Source: Palsa-1392 sp963819975
GTDB lineage: Bacteria > Verrucomicrobiota > Verrucomicrobiia > Chthoniobacterales > UBA10450
DNA length: 64,000 nt
Direction: 5' to 3'
NCBI GenBank assembly: GCA_963819975.1
Contig: CAWFYE010000001.1
Coordinates: forward strand, 248,001 to 312,000
This document shows positions 8,562 to 17,107 of this stretch, piece by piece (position 1 is the stretch's first letter; every line of letters begins with the position of its first letter). Below the pieces are notes generated by a model. That model was given only the letters and a program-made list of their open reading frames with translations. It did no database searches and had not been told where the DNA came from. Position numbers and translations under genes: made by a program.

Positions 8562-8577
8562 CATGCATATTTGCATG
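8562..8577. promoter_or_regulatory. Palindrome CATGCATATTTGCATG between toxin and antitoxin genes
   Basis: Perfect 6-bp arms (CATGCA/TGCATG) around TATT, in the AT-rich 65-bp gap between the RES and Xre genes. Its placement 44 bp before the antitoxin ATG suggests an operator for the Xre protein or part of a separate antitoxin promoter. This is inference; no second copy was seen before the RES gene. Confidence 0.45.
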
Positions 8578-8620
8578 ATAAACTGCTTGTTAATCTCCCA
8601 AGACGTTCTAGTTTTGGACT

Positions 8621-9034
8621 ATGAAAGCGAAAAAGAAATCGACGCGTGCCACTCCCACTTCGCGAGTGCGAGAGGCGGCGGCGATTTATCATCCCGCGAT
8701 GAAAGTCGCCCCGGCACCCGCGATCGCTGAGATCGCCGAAAAGTTCGGGCTCCGGCAGGAAACCCTGAGTCGCATGACCGGTTTCTCCCTCCGCGCTGTG
8801 GCAGGCTGGAGCAATGGCAAAGCGCCCTCCGCGCCGGTCAAGCGCGCGCTCGTCGAGATGGATCGACTGCTCGACAGTCTTTCCCGCCTGATGAAGCCGA
8901 AAGAGGTCGGCCGTTGGCTAAAGGAGCCAAATCCCGCACTCGATGGTTCCAGCCCCGTGCAGGTGATTGAGCGGGGCCAGGCCGATCGCATCTGGCGTCT
9001 GCTTTATTTTCTCGAATCCGGCGAGCCTGGTTAA
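8621..9034 (+). CDS. Xre/MbcA/ParS-type antitoxin (DUF2384)
   Basis: 137 residues. A basic N-terminus precedes a helix-turn-helix-like region (about 40-75: LRQETLSRMTGFSLRAVAGW) and a C-terminal toxin-binding domain (about 80-135) with the family pattern L..LMKPKEVGRWLKEPNPALDGSSPVQVI. Such proteins neutralise RES toxins by covering the active site and repress their own operon. It follows the RES gene by 65 bp with the palindrome at 8562 between them. A separate promoter here would let antitoxin be made independently of the toxin. Confidence 0.85.
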   Translation: MKAKKKSTRATPTSRVREAAAIYHPAMKVAPAPAIAEIAEKFGLRQETLSRMTGFSLRAVAGWSNGKAPSAPVKRALVEMDRLLDSLSRLMKPKEVGRWLKEPNPALDGSSPVQVIERGQADRIWRLLYFLESGEPG

Positions 9035-9110
9035 GAGGAAGGTTTCACTTTCGTTAAGGCGTCGGCGGGCCGGAAGGCATTTCCCACGCTGAGAAAAACG
9101 GCCTGCGAAG

Positions 9111-9566
9111 ATGCAGAAATGGTTCATCGATGCGAACGTTCCGAGTCCAAGATGCGTATTACACGATATGAATGAGCGTTCGCATTCGCCGCACGGCAAA
9201 ATCAATCTCCACGGGGACGGTCTCGGGGTCCCTTCACCTGAAATGGTGGAGAAACGAGCGCGCGAAATCGCGATGATCGATGAACGCAATCCAGACGAAT
9301 TCACGGAAGCCGACTGGCGGCAGGCGAAGAACGAATTAACCGGGGTCGAGGGGTCGCATGCGCCGGAAATCGACGACTCGGTGGATGAAGAACTGAGTGA
9401 ACGCGACGAAATCCCCGGCGCTTCCGGGCATCGCGCGCCTAACGACTACGAAGGAGATGAAAATCTCGGCGAAGAGCTTGTGAGCGGCGGGATCGAAGAA
9501 GCGGCGCATGATCAGATGGTCGAGGCTCGGCGCGAGGAGTTGGAACAGGAGCGCGAACAGCAATGA
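9111..9566 (+). CDS. Acidic hypothetical protein, first gene of the egt cluster
   Basis: 151 residues, not recognised with certainty. Residues 43-80 (PSPEMVEKRAREIAMIDERNP, then a TEADW motif) recall the short DUF2934 type of domain. The rest is Glu/Asp-rich and ends in a charged helix. A second in-frame ATG at 9168 is an alternative start; the first 19 residues are the least family-like. The stop overlaps the egtB start as ATGA, so the two are probably co-translated. No catalytic motif is visible. Confidence 0.6.
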   Translation: MQKWFIDANVPSPRCVLHDMNERSHSPHGKINLHGDGLGVPSPEMVEKRAREIAMIDERNPDEFTEADWRQAKNELTGVEGSHAPEIDDSVDEELSERDEIPGASGHRAPNDYEGDENLGEELVSGGIEEAAHDQMVEARREELEQEREQQ

Positions 9567-10888
9567 GCAACGAAACCGTCCTTGACGAAGTCGCTCCCGC
9601 GTCGGGCATGGATCGTCCGGCCGGCGGCGATCGAGCGACTGGGATGCTGAAGCGTTTTCGCCAAGTCCGAAATTTTTCTGAGTCGCTCTGCAATACGCTC
9701 GAGCCGGAGGATTGCGTGGTGCAGTCGATGCCCGACGTCAGTCCGACAAAGTGGCACCTCGCGCACACCAGTTGGTTTTTCGAGACCTTCATCTTGAAAG
9801 TCTGGATGCCAGAATACCGACCGGAGGTCCCGGAATACGCTTATCTTTTTAATTCGTATTACAATGCAGCGGGCGACATGCATCGGCGCGATCTCCGGGG
9901 GCTGATCTCGCGCCCGACGGTGGCCGAGGCCTTTCGCTTCCGGCGCTCGGTCGATCAGCATGTACAGGAACTGGTCGAAAACGCCGACGACGAGTTGCTC
10001 GAACAGATGGAGCCTGTCTTCACAATCGGACTCCACCACGAGCAGCAGCACCAGGAATTGCTCGTGGCCGATATCAAACACGTCTTCGCGCAGAATCCGC
10101 TCCACCCGATTTTCCGCGAGCGCGAGGATCGTATCGAACGACACTCGGTTGTGCCGTGCAGCTTCGTCGATTTCGAAGAAGCAATCGTGGAAATCGGCCA
10201 CGATGGCCGCGGTTTCAGCTACGACAACGAAGGACCGCGGCATCGCGCTCTGGTGGGCACGTTTTCGCTCGCCACCCGTCCGGTCACAAACGGCGAATAC
10301 GTCGCCTTCATCGAAGACGGCGGCTATAAACGGCCCGACCACTGGCTGTCGTTAGGCTGGACAGCGGTCAACGAGCAGCGTTTCGAGGCGCCGCTCTACT
10401 GGACGAAACGTGATGGCCGCTGGTGGAACTTTACCCTTTCTGGAATGCGCCCGGTCGACGAGGCCGAACCGGTGACTCATGTCAGCCACTTCGAAGCCGA
10501 TGCCTTCGCCAACTGGAGCGGAGCGCGCCTTCCGACGGAGTTTGAATGGGAACGGGCTGCAGTCGGTCTGCCGATCGAAGGCAACTTTGTCGACACCGAG
10601 CGTTTCCATCCCGCCCCGGTGGCACCCCAGCCTACTGGAAAGCTGCAACAGATGTATGGCGACGTTTGGGAATGGACCCGCAGCGCCTATCTTCCCTACC
10701 CTGGCTACCGCCCCGCCCCCGGAGCTCTTGGCGAGTACAACGGTAAATTCATGAGCAACCAGATGGTGCTGCGCGGTGGCTCCTGCGCCACTTCGCAAAA
10801 CCACGTCCGGCCGACTTACCGCAATTTCTTCCAACCGGAAAAACGCTGGCAATTCACCGGCATCCGGCTCGCGCGCGACGCCGCATGA
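9563..10888 (+). CDS. egtB: Ergothioneine biosynthesis sulfoxide synthase EgtB
   Basis: 441 residues. An N-terminal DinB-like helical domain carries the non-heme iron histidines: WHLAH (65-69) and HHEQQH (158-163). A C-terminal FGE-sulfatase domain follows (about 210-440: YDNEGPRH, VTNGEYVAFIEDGGY, RLPTEFEWERAA, GDVWEWTRSAY, LRGGSCATS). EgtB joins a thiol (cysteine or gamma-glutamylcysteine) to trimethylhistidine with oxygen. No egtA or egtC is near, which hints at cysteine as donor, an inference. ATGA overlaps join it to the genes on both sides. The EgtE-type lyase needed for the final step is not in the window. Confidence 0.93.
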   Translation: MSNETVLDEVAPASGMDRPAGGDRATGMLKRFRQVRNFSESLCNTLEPEDCVVQSMPDVSPTKWHLAHTSWFFETFILKVWMPEYRPEVPEYAYLFNSYYNAAGDMHRRDLRGLISRPTVAEAFRFRRSVDQHVQELVENADDELLEQMEPVFTIGLHHEQQHQELLVADIKHVFAQNPLHPIFREREDRIERHSVVPCSFVDFEEAIVEIGHDGRGFSYDNEGPRHRALVGTFSLATRPVTNGEYVAFIEDGGYKRPDHWLSLGWTAVNEQRFEAPLYWTKRDGRWWNFTLSGMRPVDEAEPVTHVSHFEADAFANWSGARLPTEFEWERAAVGLPIEGNFVDTERFHPAPVAPQPTGKLQQMYGDVWEWTRSAYLPYPGYRPAPGALGEYNGKFMSNQMVLRGGSCATSQNHVRPTYRNFFQPEKRWQFTGIRLARDAA

Positions 10889-11856
10889 ATGGCACCCACG
10901 GGGGGGTTTCCGTGCTCGATCTCGAGCCGGCGACTTCAGATTTTCTCGAACAGGCGGTAGCGGGCCTTGCCGGCTCGCCGCGTACTTTGCCGAGCAAGTT
11001 TTTCTACGACGAACGCGGCTCAGATCTCTTCCAGGAAATCTGCGAGCTGCCGGAATATTACGTCACGCGCACCGAGACCGAGATTCTGCGGAACCACGGA
11101 TCGGAAATCGCGGCATCGATCGGCGAAAACGCCGAGCTGGTCGGATTTGGGACGGGCGCGGGCGTGAAGACAAGAATGTTGCTCGATCATCTTGAAAACC
11201 TGATTGCGTATGTGCCGGTCGACATTTCGAAACAGCGCCTGACGGAATCTGCCGAGGCGCTCAGTCGCGAAATGCCAGCCCTCGAAATCCTGCCGGTCTG
11301 CGCGGATTACCTGCAGCCGTTCGATTTGCCCGCGCCCTCTCGCAAACCGGCCCACGTCGCAGTTTATTTCCCCGGTTCGACGATCGGCAACATGCAGCCC
11401 GAGGTCGCGCGCCATTTCCTCACCCGGGTGGCGAAGCTCTGCGGCCACAGCGGCGGGCTTATCATCGGGGTCGACCTGCAAAAATCGAAAGACGTCCTTG
11501 AAGCCGCCTATAACGACAGCGCGGGTGTGACGGCCGCCTTCAATCTCAACATGCTGGAACGCGCCAACCGCGAGCTGGAGGCAGACTTCGATCTTTCGCA
11601 ATGGCGACATCGCGCCATCTACAACGAGGAGGCGCACCGGATCGAGATGCACTTGATCAGCGAAAGCGCGCAGGCCGTTCATCTCGGAAAACACGAGTTC
11701 CGTTTCGTTCCCGGCGAAAAAATCATCACGGAATTTTCCTACAAGCACACGATCGAGGGCTTCAGCGCGCTGGCCGCTTCCGCCGGCTTCCAACCCGCCC
11801 GGGTTTGGACCGATCCACAAGAGCTCTTCGCCGTTTTTCACTTCACAACTCGCTAG
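10885..11856 (+). CDS. egtD: L-histidine N-alpha-methyltransferase EgtD
   Basis: 323 residues, typical length for EgtD, which trimethylates histidine to hercynine with SAM before EgtB acts. Family features: LPSKFFYDERGSDLFQEICELPEYYVTRTE near 30-60, a SAM loop GFGTGAGVKT near 88-97, YFPGSTIGNM near 157-166, and FNLNMLERANRELEADFD near 213-230. It overlaps egtB by ATGA. 42 bp separate it from the ABC ATPase gene, so one transcript may carry both synthesis and transport genes. Confidence 0.95.
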   Translation: MNGTHGGVSVLDLEPATSDFLEQAVAGLAGSPRTLPSKFFYDERGSDLFQEICELPEYYVTRTETEILRNHGSEIAASIGENAELVGFGTGAGVKTRMLLDHLENLIAYVPVDISKQRLTESAEALSREMPALEILPVCADYLQPFDLPAPSRKPAHVAVYFPGSTIGNMQPEVARHFLTRVAKLCGHSGGLIIGVDLQKSKDVLEAAYNDSAGVTAAFNLNMLERANRELEADFDLSQWRHRAIYNEEAHRIEMHLISESAQAVHLGKHEFRFVPGEKIITEFSYKHTIEGFSALAASAGFQPARVWTDPQELFAVFHFTTR

Positions 11857-11898
11857 CGCGTCCGCTCTAGTGGCGGTCGTGGCGACCGCTGACTAATC

Positions 11899-12639
11899 AT
11901 GGAGCCGTTGGTTCAACTGATCGGCCTTAGCAAAAGGTTCGGCGCCGCCACTGCGCTGCACCCGATCGATCTCAGCTTCCTGCCTGGCCTAACGACTGCA
12001 CTGATTGGCCCGAGCGGCTGCGGAAAATCAACTCTCCTGCGGCTCGTCATCGCTCTCCTTCAGCCCGATGGCGGCCGAGTGCTTTTCGATGGCACGGAAG
12101 TGACCCCCGCCAATGCACAGGAGGTGCGGCGACGCGTCGGTTACGTCATCCAGGAAGGCGGTTTGTTCCCTCACCTCACCGCGCGCGCCAACGCCCTCCT
12201 CATGTCGCGGGATCTCGGCCGGCCGGAAAAGGAAATGGCGGCGCGGCTCGAAGAGCTCTGCGCGCTCTCGCAGTTTCCGCGCGACGCGCTCGATCGCTAT
12301 CCGGCTGAGCTCTCCGGCGGGCAACGCCAGCGCGTCAGCCTGATGCGCGCGCTGATGCTTTCGCCCGAGGTCTTGCTCCTCGACGAGCCGCTCGGTGCGC
12401 TCGACCCCCTCGTTCGGTCGGCGCTCCAGCGCGACTTAAAGGAAATTTTTGCGCGCTTGAAACAGACCGCGCTGCTTGTGACCCACGACATGGGTGAAGC
12501 CGCGTATCTGGCCGACGAGATCGTTCTCATGAACGAGGGACGCGTCGTGCAGCGCGGGAGCGCGGCGGAATTGCGCGATCGACCGGCGAGCGAATTTGTT
12601 TCCGAGTTCATTAATGCGCAAAGGAGCGCGGCGTTTTGA
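11899..12639 (+). CDS. ABC transporter ATP-binding subunit, OpuCA/EgtUA-like
   Basis: 246 residues. Walker A GPSGCGKST (near 37-45), Q-loop QEGGLFPHLT, signature LSGGQRQRVSLMRA (near 139-152), Walker B VLLLDEPLGALD and H-loop VTHDMGEA. The sequence is of the glycine betaine/choline (OpuC/ProV) importer class but lacks the C-terminal CBS pair. Its stop overlaps the TTG of the next gene (binding protein-permease), so the two form one importer. The setting after egtB-egtD suggests a betaine of histidine or ergothioneine as substrate; this is inference. Confidence 0.9.
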   Translation: MEPLVQLIGLSKRFGAATALHPIDLSFLPGLTTALIGPSGCGKSTLLRLVIALLQPDGGRVLFDGTEVTPANAQEVRRRVGYVIQEGGLFPHLTARANALLMSRDLGRPEKEMAARLEELCALSQFPRDALDRYPAELSGGQRQRVSLMRALMLSPEVLLLDEPLGALDPLVRSALQRDLKEIFARLKQTALLVTHDMGEAAYLADEIVLMNEGRVVQRGSAAELRDRPASEFVSEFINAQRSAAF

Positions 12640-14093
12640 AGATCTCAATCCTGCTCACCTGTCTGCTCGCCAGCTCCGCCTTGGCGGCCGAACCCATTGT
12701 GGTTGGCTCGAAAAAATTTACCGAATCCTACGTCCTGGGTGGGATCGCAAAGACGGTTCTCGAGCGCGCCGGTTTCGCTGTCAAAGAGCGGGCCGGGATG
12801 GGTGGCACGATCATTCTTTGGCAGGCCTTAAGGGGCGGCCAGATCGACGTCTACCCGGAATATACCGGCACGATCGGCGAAGAGATTCTCAAAACAAAGC
12901 AGCGGCTTTCGTCCGAGGAGATGCGCGCGGCGCTAAAAAAATTCGGCGTCGGCATGTCCGCCAACCTTGGATTCAACAACACCTACGCCCTCGTCATGCA
13001 GCGTGCGGTCGCCGAGAAACTCGGGATCCGCTCGATCAGCGACCTAGGTCAGCATCCGGACCTCAAAGTCGGTCTCACACATGAATTTCTCGACCGCCAG
13101 GACGGTTGGCGCCCGCTCGCGGCGGCTTACGGCCTAACGATGCCTAACGTCAGCGGAATCGATCATGCGATTGGTTACGCAGCCCTTGCCCGTGGCGCGA
13201 TCGCGATCAAGGACGCCTACTCGACAGATGCCAAGATCCAGGAGAACGATCTCGTCGTTCTGCGCGACGACCGCCATTTTTTTCCCGAATACAAGGCGGT
13301 CTTTCTCTATCGGCTAACCCTCGAGCCGCGCGCCGTCGCCGCGCTCAATCATTTTGGCGGAATCGACGAGACCAGGATGATCGCGCTCAACGCCGCTGCC
13401 GAACGGACAAAGGATTATGCCTACGCTGCCTCTCTTTATTTTCATCCTGCGACTGCCGAGGGCGCACCACAGCGCGATCTTTGGCCGAACCTGGCTCGCT
13501 GGACCGGTCGTCATCTCGAACTCGCCGGCATCTCGCTTCTGCTCTCGGTCCTGATCGGCCTGCCGTTAGGCATTGTCGCCAGCCGCGGCGGTCCGCTCGG
13601 GCAGGTGATCCTCGCAGTGGTCGGAATGATCCAAACGATTCCTTCCCTCGCCCTCCTTGCGCTCCTCGTCCCGGTGCCATTTCTCGGCATCAGCGCGACG
13701 ACCGCGATTGTAGCGCTCTTCCTCTACGGACTTCTGCCGATCGTCCGAAACACCGCGACCGGATTACAGGACATTCCCGCGGCCTTGCGCGATTCGGCGA
13801 CGGCTCTGGGGCTGGAACCGGGAGCGCGCCTCCGGAAAATCTACCTCCCGCTTGCGTCGCGCACGATCCTCGCCGGCATCAAAACGAGCGCCGTCATCAA
13901 CATCGGCACAGCGACGCTGGCGGCACTGATCGGCGCAGGCGGTCTGGGCGAACCGATCTTGAGCGGGCTCAATCTCAACGATCACGCGACGATTCTGGAA
14001 GGCGCCATCCCGGCTGCGCTTCTTGCTCTTCTCGTTCAGGGATTATTCGATCTGCTCGACCGTTTTCTAATTCCGCGCGGCCTGCGTCTCTAG
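12636..14093 (+). CDS. OpuC/EgtU-like importer: solute-binding domain fused N-terminal to permease domain
   Basis: 485 residues. A signal peptide (MKISILLTCLLASSALAAEP) leads a type II binding domain (about 20-285) with VVGSKKFTESYVLG, YPEYTGTIGEE, NNTYAL and IKDAYSTDAKI, typical of quaternary-amine binders. About 290-485 is a permease with five or so helices and the EAA loop (RDSATALGLEPGARLRKIYLP). Known EgtU and OpuF fusions put the permease first; here the order is reversed. The start is TTG at 12636, overlapping the ATPase stop as TTGA and preceded by AAAGGAG. The 3' end overlaps the convergent gene by 27 bp. Confidence 0.88.
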   Translation: MKISILLTCLLASSALAAEPIVVGSKKFTESYVLGGIAKTVLERAGFAVKERAGMGGTIILWQALRGGQIDVYPEYTGTIGEEILKTKQRLSSEEMRAALKKFGVGMSANLGFNNTYALVMQRAVAEKLGIRSISDLGQHPDLKVGLTHEFLDRQDGWRPLAAAYGLTMPNVSGIDHAIGYAALARGAIAIKDAYSTDAKIQENDLVVLRDDRHFFPEYKAVFLYRLTLEPRAVAALNHFGGIDETRMIALNAAAERTKDYAYAASLYFHPATAEGAPQRDLWPNLARWTGRHLELAGISLLLSVLIGLPLGIVASRGGPLGQVILAVVGMIQTIPSLALLALLVPVPFLGISATTAIVALFLYGLLPIVRNTATGLQDIPAALRDSATALGLEPGARLRKIYLPLASRTILAGIKTSAVINIGTATLAALIGAGGLGEPILSGLNLNDHATILEGAIPAALLALLVQGLFDLLDRFLIPRGLRL

Positions 14094-15413
14094 CCCGTTG
14101 TCTTTCTCAGCAAACTGGCTCGGGACCAGAATCGCGTCGCTCATGCCGTGGAGAAGCTTTTTGTCCGCCGGGCAAATGGTAGCGAGCGCGCCGCGCAGAT
14201 TCACCTTCTCCGACTCGACGAAATAATACGGACAAAGCCGCACCCGGCCGCGCATCGTCTTAAGTTCATCCGTCTCCGCGTCCCAATACGGGTGATCGAA
14301 GAGCCGGCCTTTGTGGAATCGTTGCATGATCGTCGGCTCGCGTTCGAAATTGGCGAGCGCATCGTTGATTCGCTGCTGCCATTCGGCGTGCGGCAGATCG
14401 GCTCCGAGCGCAACACCGCGACTCCCCCAGCCTAAGGGCGAAAATCCGCTTACCTTCAAAAGCAGGTCGCGCTCCTTTTGACTGAACTGCGCCGCCTCGC
14501 GCCAATCTTGGATCTCCAGTCGCGGGATGACGGCGTGTTGCGGCAACGGCGTCGGATCAAGAATCCAGGTGTAGGGAATGATCTTCTGCAGCGTCCGAAA
14601 ATATTTGTCGCCCAGCTCACGCCGCCAGAAATCATGCAGCGGCTGGAGCCAGAAAAGCGCGAACCACATCTTCTCCTCGAGATAGGGCTTGAATGGCGGT
14701 GTGACCGTCAGCTCGCCGCGGCCCGCCGTTTCGACCAGCGCCGTGATCCCGGGCAGGTTCGGGAGATCGAAAAGCTCAAAGAAACGATAAACATCGCGCC
14801 CTGGTTGCGGTTGATAATTCTCCGCCGGTTTTACTTTCCAGGACCGCTCCGGGAAGCGCTCGTTCAAGTGCCTAGCGATCCACTCCATCTCCGGCCGGTA
14901 GGTGGCGGACTCCTGTGAAATGACGATGTCGCCGCCCTGCGGCAGAATGGCTGCAAACCCATCGAGCATCCCGTCCGCGCCACCGATCACGTCCGATCCG
15001 AGCCCGGCATAAGTCTGATTCAACCACGCCGTCAGCCCGATCCCGCCCGGCACCGAATCAACTTCGGCGATCGTCCAGCCTTCGTCGGTCAGCACTAAAT
15101 CCGGCCGGATGACTCGCGGGAGCACCTCGCGAAATTCTTTCCGGCGCGAAAACTCGATCAGCCCGGGCGGTTTGCCGATGTCGAGATAACGCGCGACCCA
15201 GGCGGGCTGCTTCCCTTTGACGCTCTGCTGGTAAAGTTGATTGCAGGCGCGCTGAAAAACGAAAAGCTGGTGCCCGAGTCGCTCGAGGTCGGCGCGGCTT
15301 TTCTCGTCGATCGCGAAAGGCTCAGGCGAAAGAAGCCAGTCCTTCTCGGCAAAGAGACTTTCCTCCGGGCGCGCCTCGCGAATGGCGGTGAGTCGATCGG
15401 TTTCCGTGAGCAT
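14067..15413 (-). CDS. Conserved hypothetical protein, possibly ATP-grasp-like
   Basis: 448 residues from ATG 15413 (an in-frame TTG at 15425 is less likely). I do not recognise the family firmly. WTIAEVDSVPGGIGLTAWL near 111-129, GDIVISQESATYRPEMEW and the late LRGALATICPADKKLLHGM segment recall carboxylate-amine ligases of the ATP-grasp class, but no full nucleotide site can be assigned. No signal peptide or membrane helix. It converges on the importer gene with a 27-bp overlap, so read-through of either would make antisense RNA to the other. Confidence 0.6.
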   Translation of the reverse strand: MLTETDRLTAIREARPEESLFAEKDWLLSPEPFAIDEKSRADLERLGHQLFVFQRACNQLYQQSVKGKQPAWVARYLDIGKPPGLIEFSRRKEFREVLPRVIRPDLVLTDEGWTIAEVDSVPGGIGLTAWLNQTYAGLGSDVIGGADGMLDGFAAILPQGGDIVISQESATYRPEMEWIARHLNERFPERSWKVKPAENYQPQPGRDVYRFFELFDLPNLPGITALVETAGRGELTVTPPFKPYLEEKMWFALFWLQPLHDFWRRELGDKYFRTLQKIIPYTWILDPTPLPQHAVIPRLEIQDWREAAQFSQKERDLLLKVSGFSPLGWGSRGVALGADLPHAEWQQRINDALANFEREPTIMQRFHKGRLFDHPYWDAETDELKTMRGRVRLCPYYFVESEKVNLRGALATICPADKKLLHGMSDAILVPSQFAEKDNGLETQAARN

Positions 15414-15499
15414 GAAGCTTCGCAACTTTCAACGCCGCGCCGACAACGTCCAACCAGGATTCGCGCGCACCGCGAGGTGCGGTCGATTACTCCGCCTTG

Positions 15500-16456
15500 T
15501 CAGGCGCGCGAGGGCGGCGGTTCCAATTTCGGCAGGACTGCTTCGATCGCGGGCCGGTCGGTCTCCAGCCACGGCGGGAGGACGAGAGTTTCGCCTAACG
15601 ATGACATGGCTTCGTCGACATGAAAGCCCGGCCCGTCGGTCGCCAGTTCGAAAAGGACGCCGCCGGGTTCGCGAAAATAGACCGACTTGAACCAGAAACG
15701 GTCGATCACAGGCGTGGGCTGCGCGCCGCCTCGCGACGCCGCCTCGCGGACCTCGAGTTGGTGTGCTTCGTCGGTCACGCGCCAGGCGATATGGTGAACG
15801 CTGCCGGTTCCCCACGCTCCACGCCTCGCCTCCGGCAGTGCCTGCAGATCCACATACTGGCCGGAACTCCCCTGCCCCAAGCCGTAGCGCTGCCAATTTC
15901 CCTCCTCCGCCACTTTCCGGAAGCCAAGCGAGTCGACCAAAAACGAAATGGTTTCCGCCAGGTCGCGCTCAACCATTCGTGCGCTTTCGAGACCGCGAAT
16001 CTGATGCTCGACCGGTATCGGGCTTTGCTCCCAGGGCGTGAAAGGGCGGCCCAACGAACTCTCGCTTTCGATCAGGGCAAGAGGCAGGCCGTGCGGATCG
16101 ATGAACGGAAGAACGTGCTGTCCGAATCGTCTTTCGGGCGAGAGAATTTTCGTGCCGTAGCGAGCGAGTCGGGCGCTCCAGAATCCGAGACTCCCCGGCG
16201 GCACAGCAAGCGAGACCTCCGTGCTCAATCCATAGCCATCGCGATGCGGAGCCAGTTGAGCCCAGGGGAAAAATGTCAGGTCGGTCCCCGGATGGCCCTC
16301 AGCGTCGGCGTAGAAAAGATGATAGGTGCCCGGATCGTCCTGATTGACGCTTTTCTTGACCAATCTCATCCCAAGCACCCCCGCATAGAAGTCGAGATTC
16401 TCCTGGGCGGGACCAGCGATGGCGGTGATGTGGTGCAATCCGCTGATTGGTTTCAT
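15500..16456 (-). CDS. VOC-family ring-cleaving dioxygenase-like protein (MhqO type)
   Basis: 318 residues from ATG 16456 (MKPISGLHHITAIAG). Two tandem vicinal-oxygen-chelate halves are visible: LHHITA...FYAGVLGMRLVKKSVNQDDPGTYHLFYAD and VHHIAWRVTD...FKSVYFREPGGVLFELATDGPGF. The histidines of the two HHI/HHIA motifs and E in LFELATD fit the metal triad of extradiol-type enzymes. MhqO relatives protect against quinones. No operon partner is evident. The ring-cleaving role is from the family name, not from this sequence. Confidence 0.82.
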   Translation of the reverse strand: MKPISGLHHITAIAGPAQENLDFYAGVLGMRLVKKSVNQDDPGTYHLFYADAEGHPGTDLTFFPWAQLAPHRDGYGLSTEVSLAVPPGSLGFWSARLARYGTKILSPERRFGQHVLPFIDPHGLPLALIESESSLGRPFTPWEQSPIPVEHQIRGLESARMVERDLAETISFLVDSLGFRKVAEEGNWQRYGLGQGSSGQYVDLQALPEARRGAWGTGSVHHIAWRVTDEAHQLEVREAASRGGAQPTPVIDRFWFKSVYFREPGGVLFELATDGPGFHVDEAMSSLGETLVLPPWLETDRPAIEAVLPKLEPPPSRA

Positions 16457-16602
16457 AAGGTTTCTTCGAAAGCAGAGCACAGGCGGGCGCGAAAATCGCG
16501 CCGAATTAGCCTGATGCCGTGAATATCGCTACGATGAGCGCGGCGAAAAAATCGAATGATCCCTGAAGGCTCACCGTATATCGTTAGGCAAAGCTTATCA
16601 TT

Positions 16603-17094
16603 ATGATCAAAAGTCTCTTACTCAGCCTGCTCGCAGTTTTCATCGCGACCGACGCGTTCGCGCAGCCGCCGGTCATCTTTGTGGTTCGCCACGCGGAGCG
16701 CGCTGCGATCAGCGGGCGTGTTCCTTCCGACACCGGGCTCTCTGAAGTTGGACGGGCGCGGGCCAAATCGCTCGAGCAGGAACTGAAGGACGCGCAGATC
16801 ACCGCCATTTACACGAGCGAATACAAACGAACAAAGGAAACGGCCGCGCCGCTCGCCGAATCGTTAGGCATCCGCCCGGAAGTGGTGGCGGCAGACGATC
16901 TCCAGTCACTTCTTGCCAAACTGAAAGCCGCCCGCGGCAATGTCCTGGTAGTCGGGCATTCCAACACCGTGCCGCAAATCATCAATGCGCTTGGGGTTTC
17001 CGGGCGGGTCACGATCTCGGAATCAGATTACGACAATCTCTTCCTCATCGTGCGAGATCCCGAGCCGCGGCTGATTCACCTGCACTATCGTTAG
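16603..17094 (+). CDS. Exported histidine phosphatase-family protein
   Basis: 163 residues. A signal peptide (MIKSLLLSLLAVFIATDAFA) precedes a small phosphoglycerate-mutase-like fold: VVRHAERAA carries the catalytic His, IYTSEYKRTKETAAPLA follows, and VVGHSNTVPQII supplies the second His. It is close to SixA-size phosphatases but is exported, so its substrate is probably periplasmic and unknown. Copies of the dispersed 9-mer lie upstream (16581), inside (16861, coding Ser-Leu-Gly) and at its stop codon (17088). Confidence 0.85.
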   Translation: MIKSLLLSLLAVFIATDAFAQPPVIFVVRHAERAAISGRVPSDTGLSEVGRARAKSLEQELKDAQITAIYTSEYKRTKETAAPLAESLGIRPEVVAADDLQSLLAKLKAARGNVLVVGHSNTVPQIINALGVSGRVTISESDYDNLFLIVRDPEPRLIHLHYR

Positions 17095-17107
17095 GCAAAG
17101 AGTGCGC

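Noticed and set aside
7512..9110. Genomic island integrated at tRNA-Cys
   Set aside because: No integrase, transposase or repeated tRNA 3' end was found within the window.
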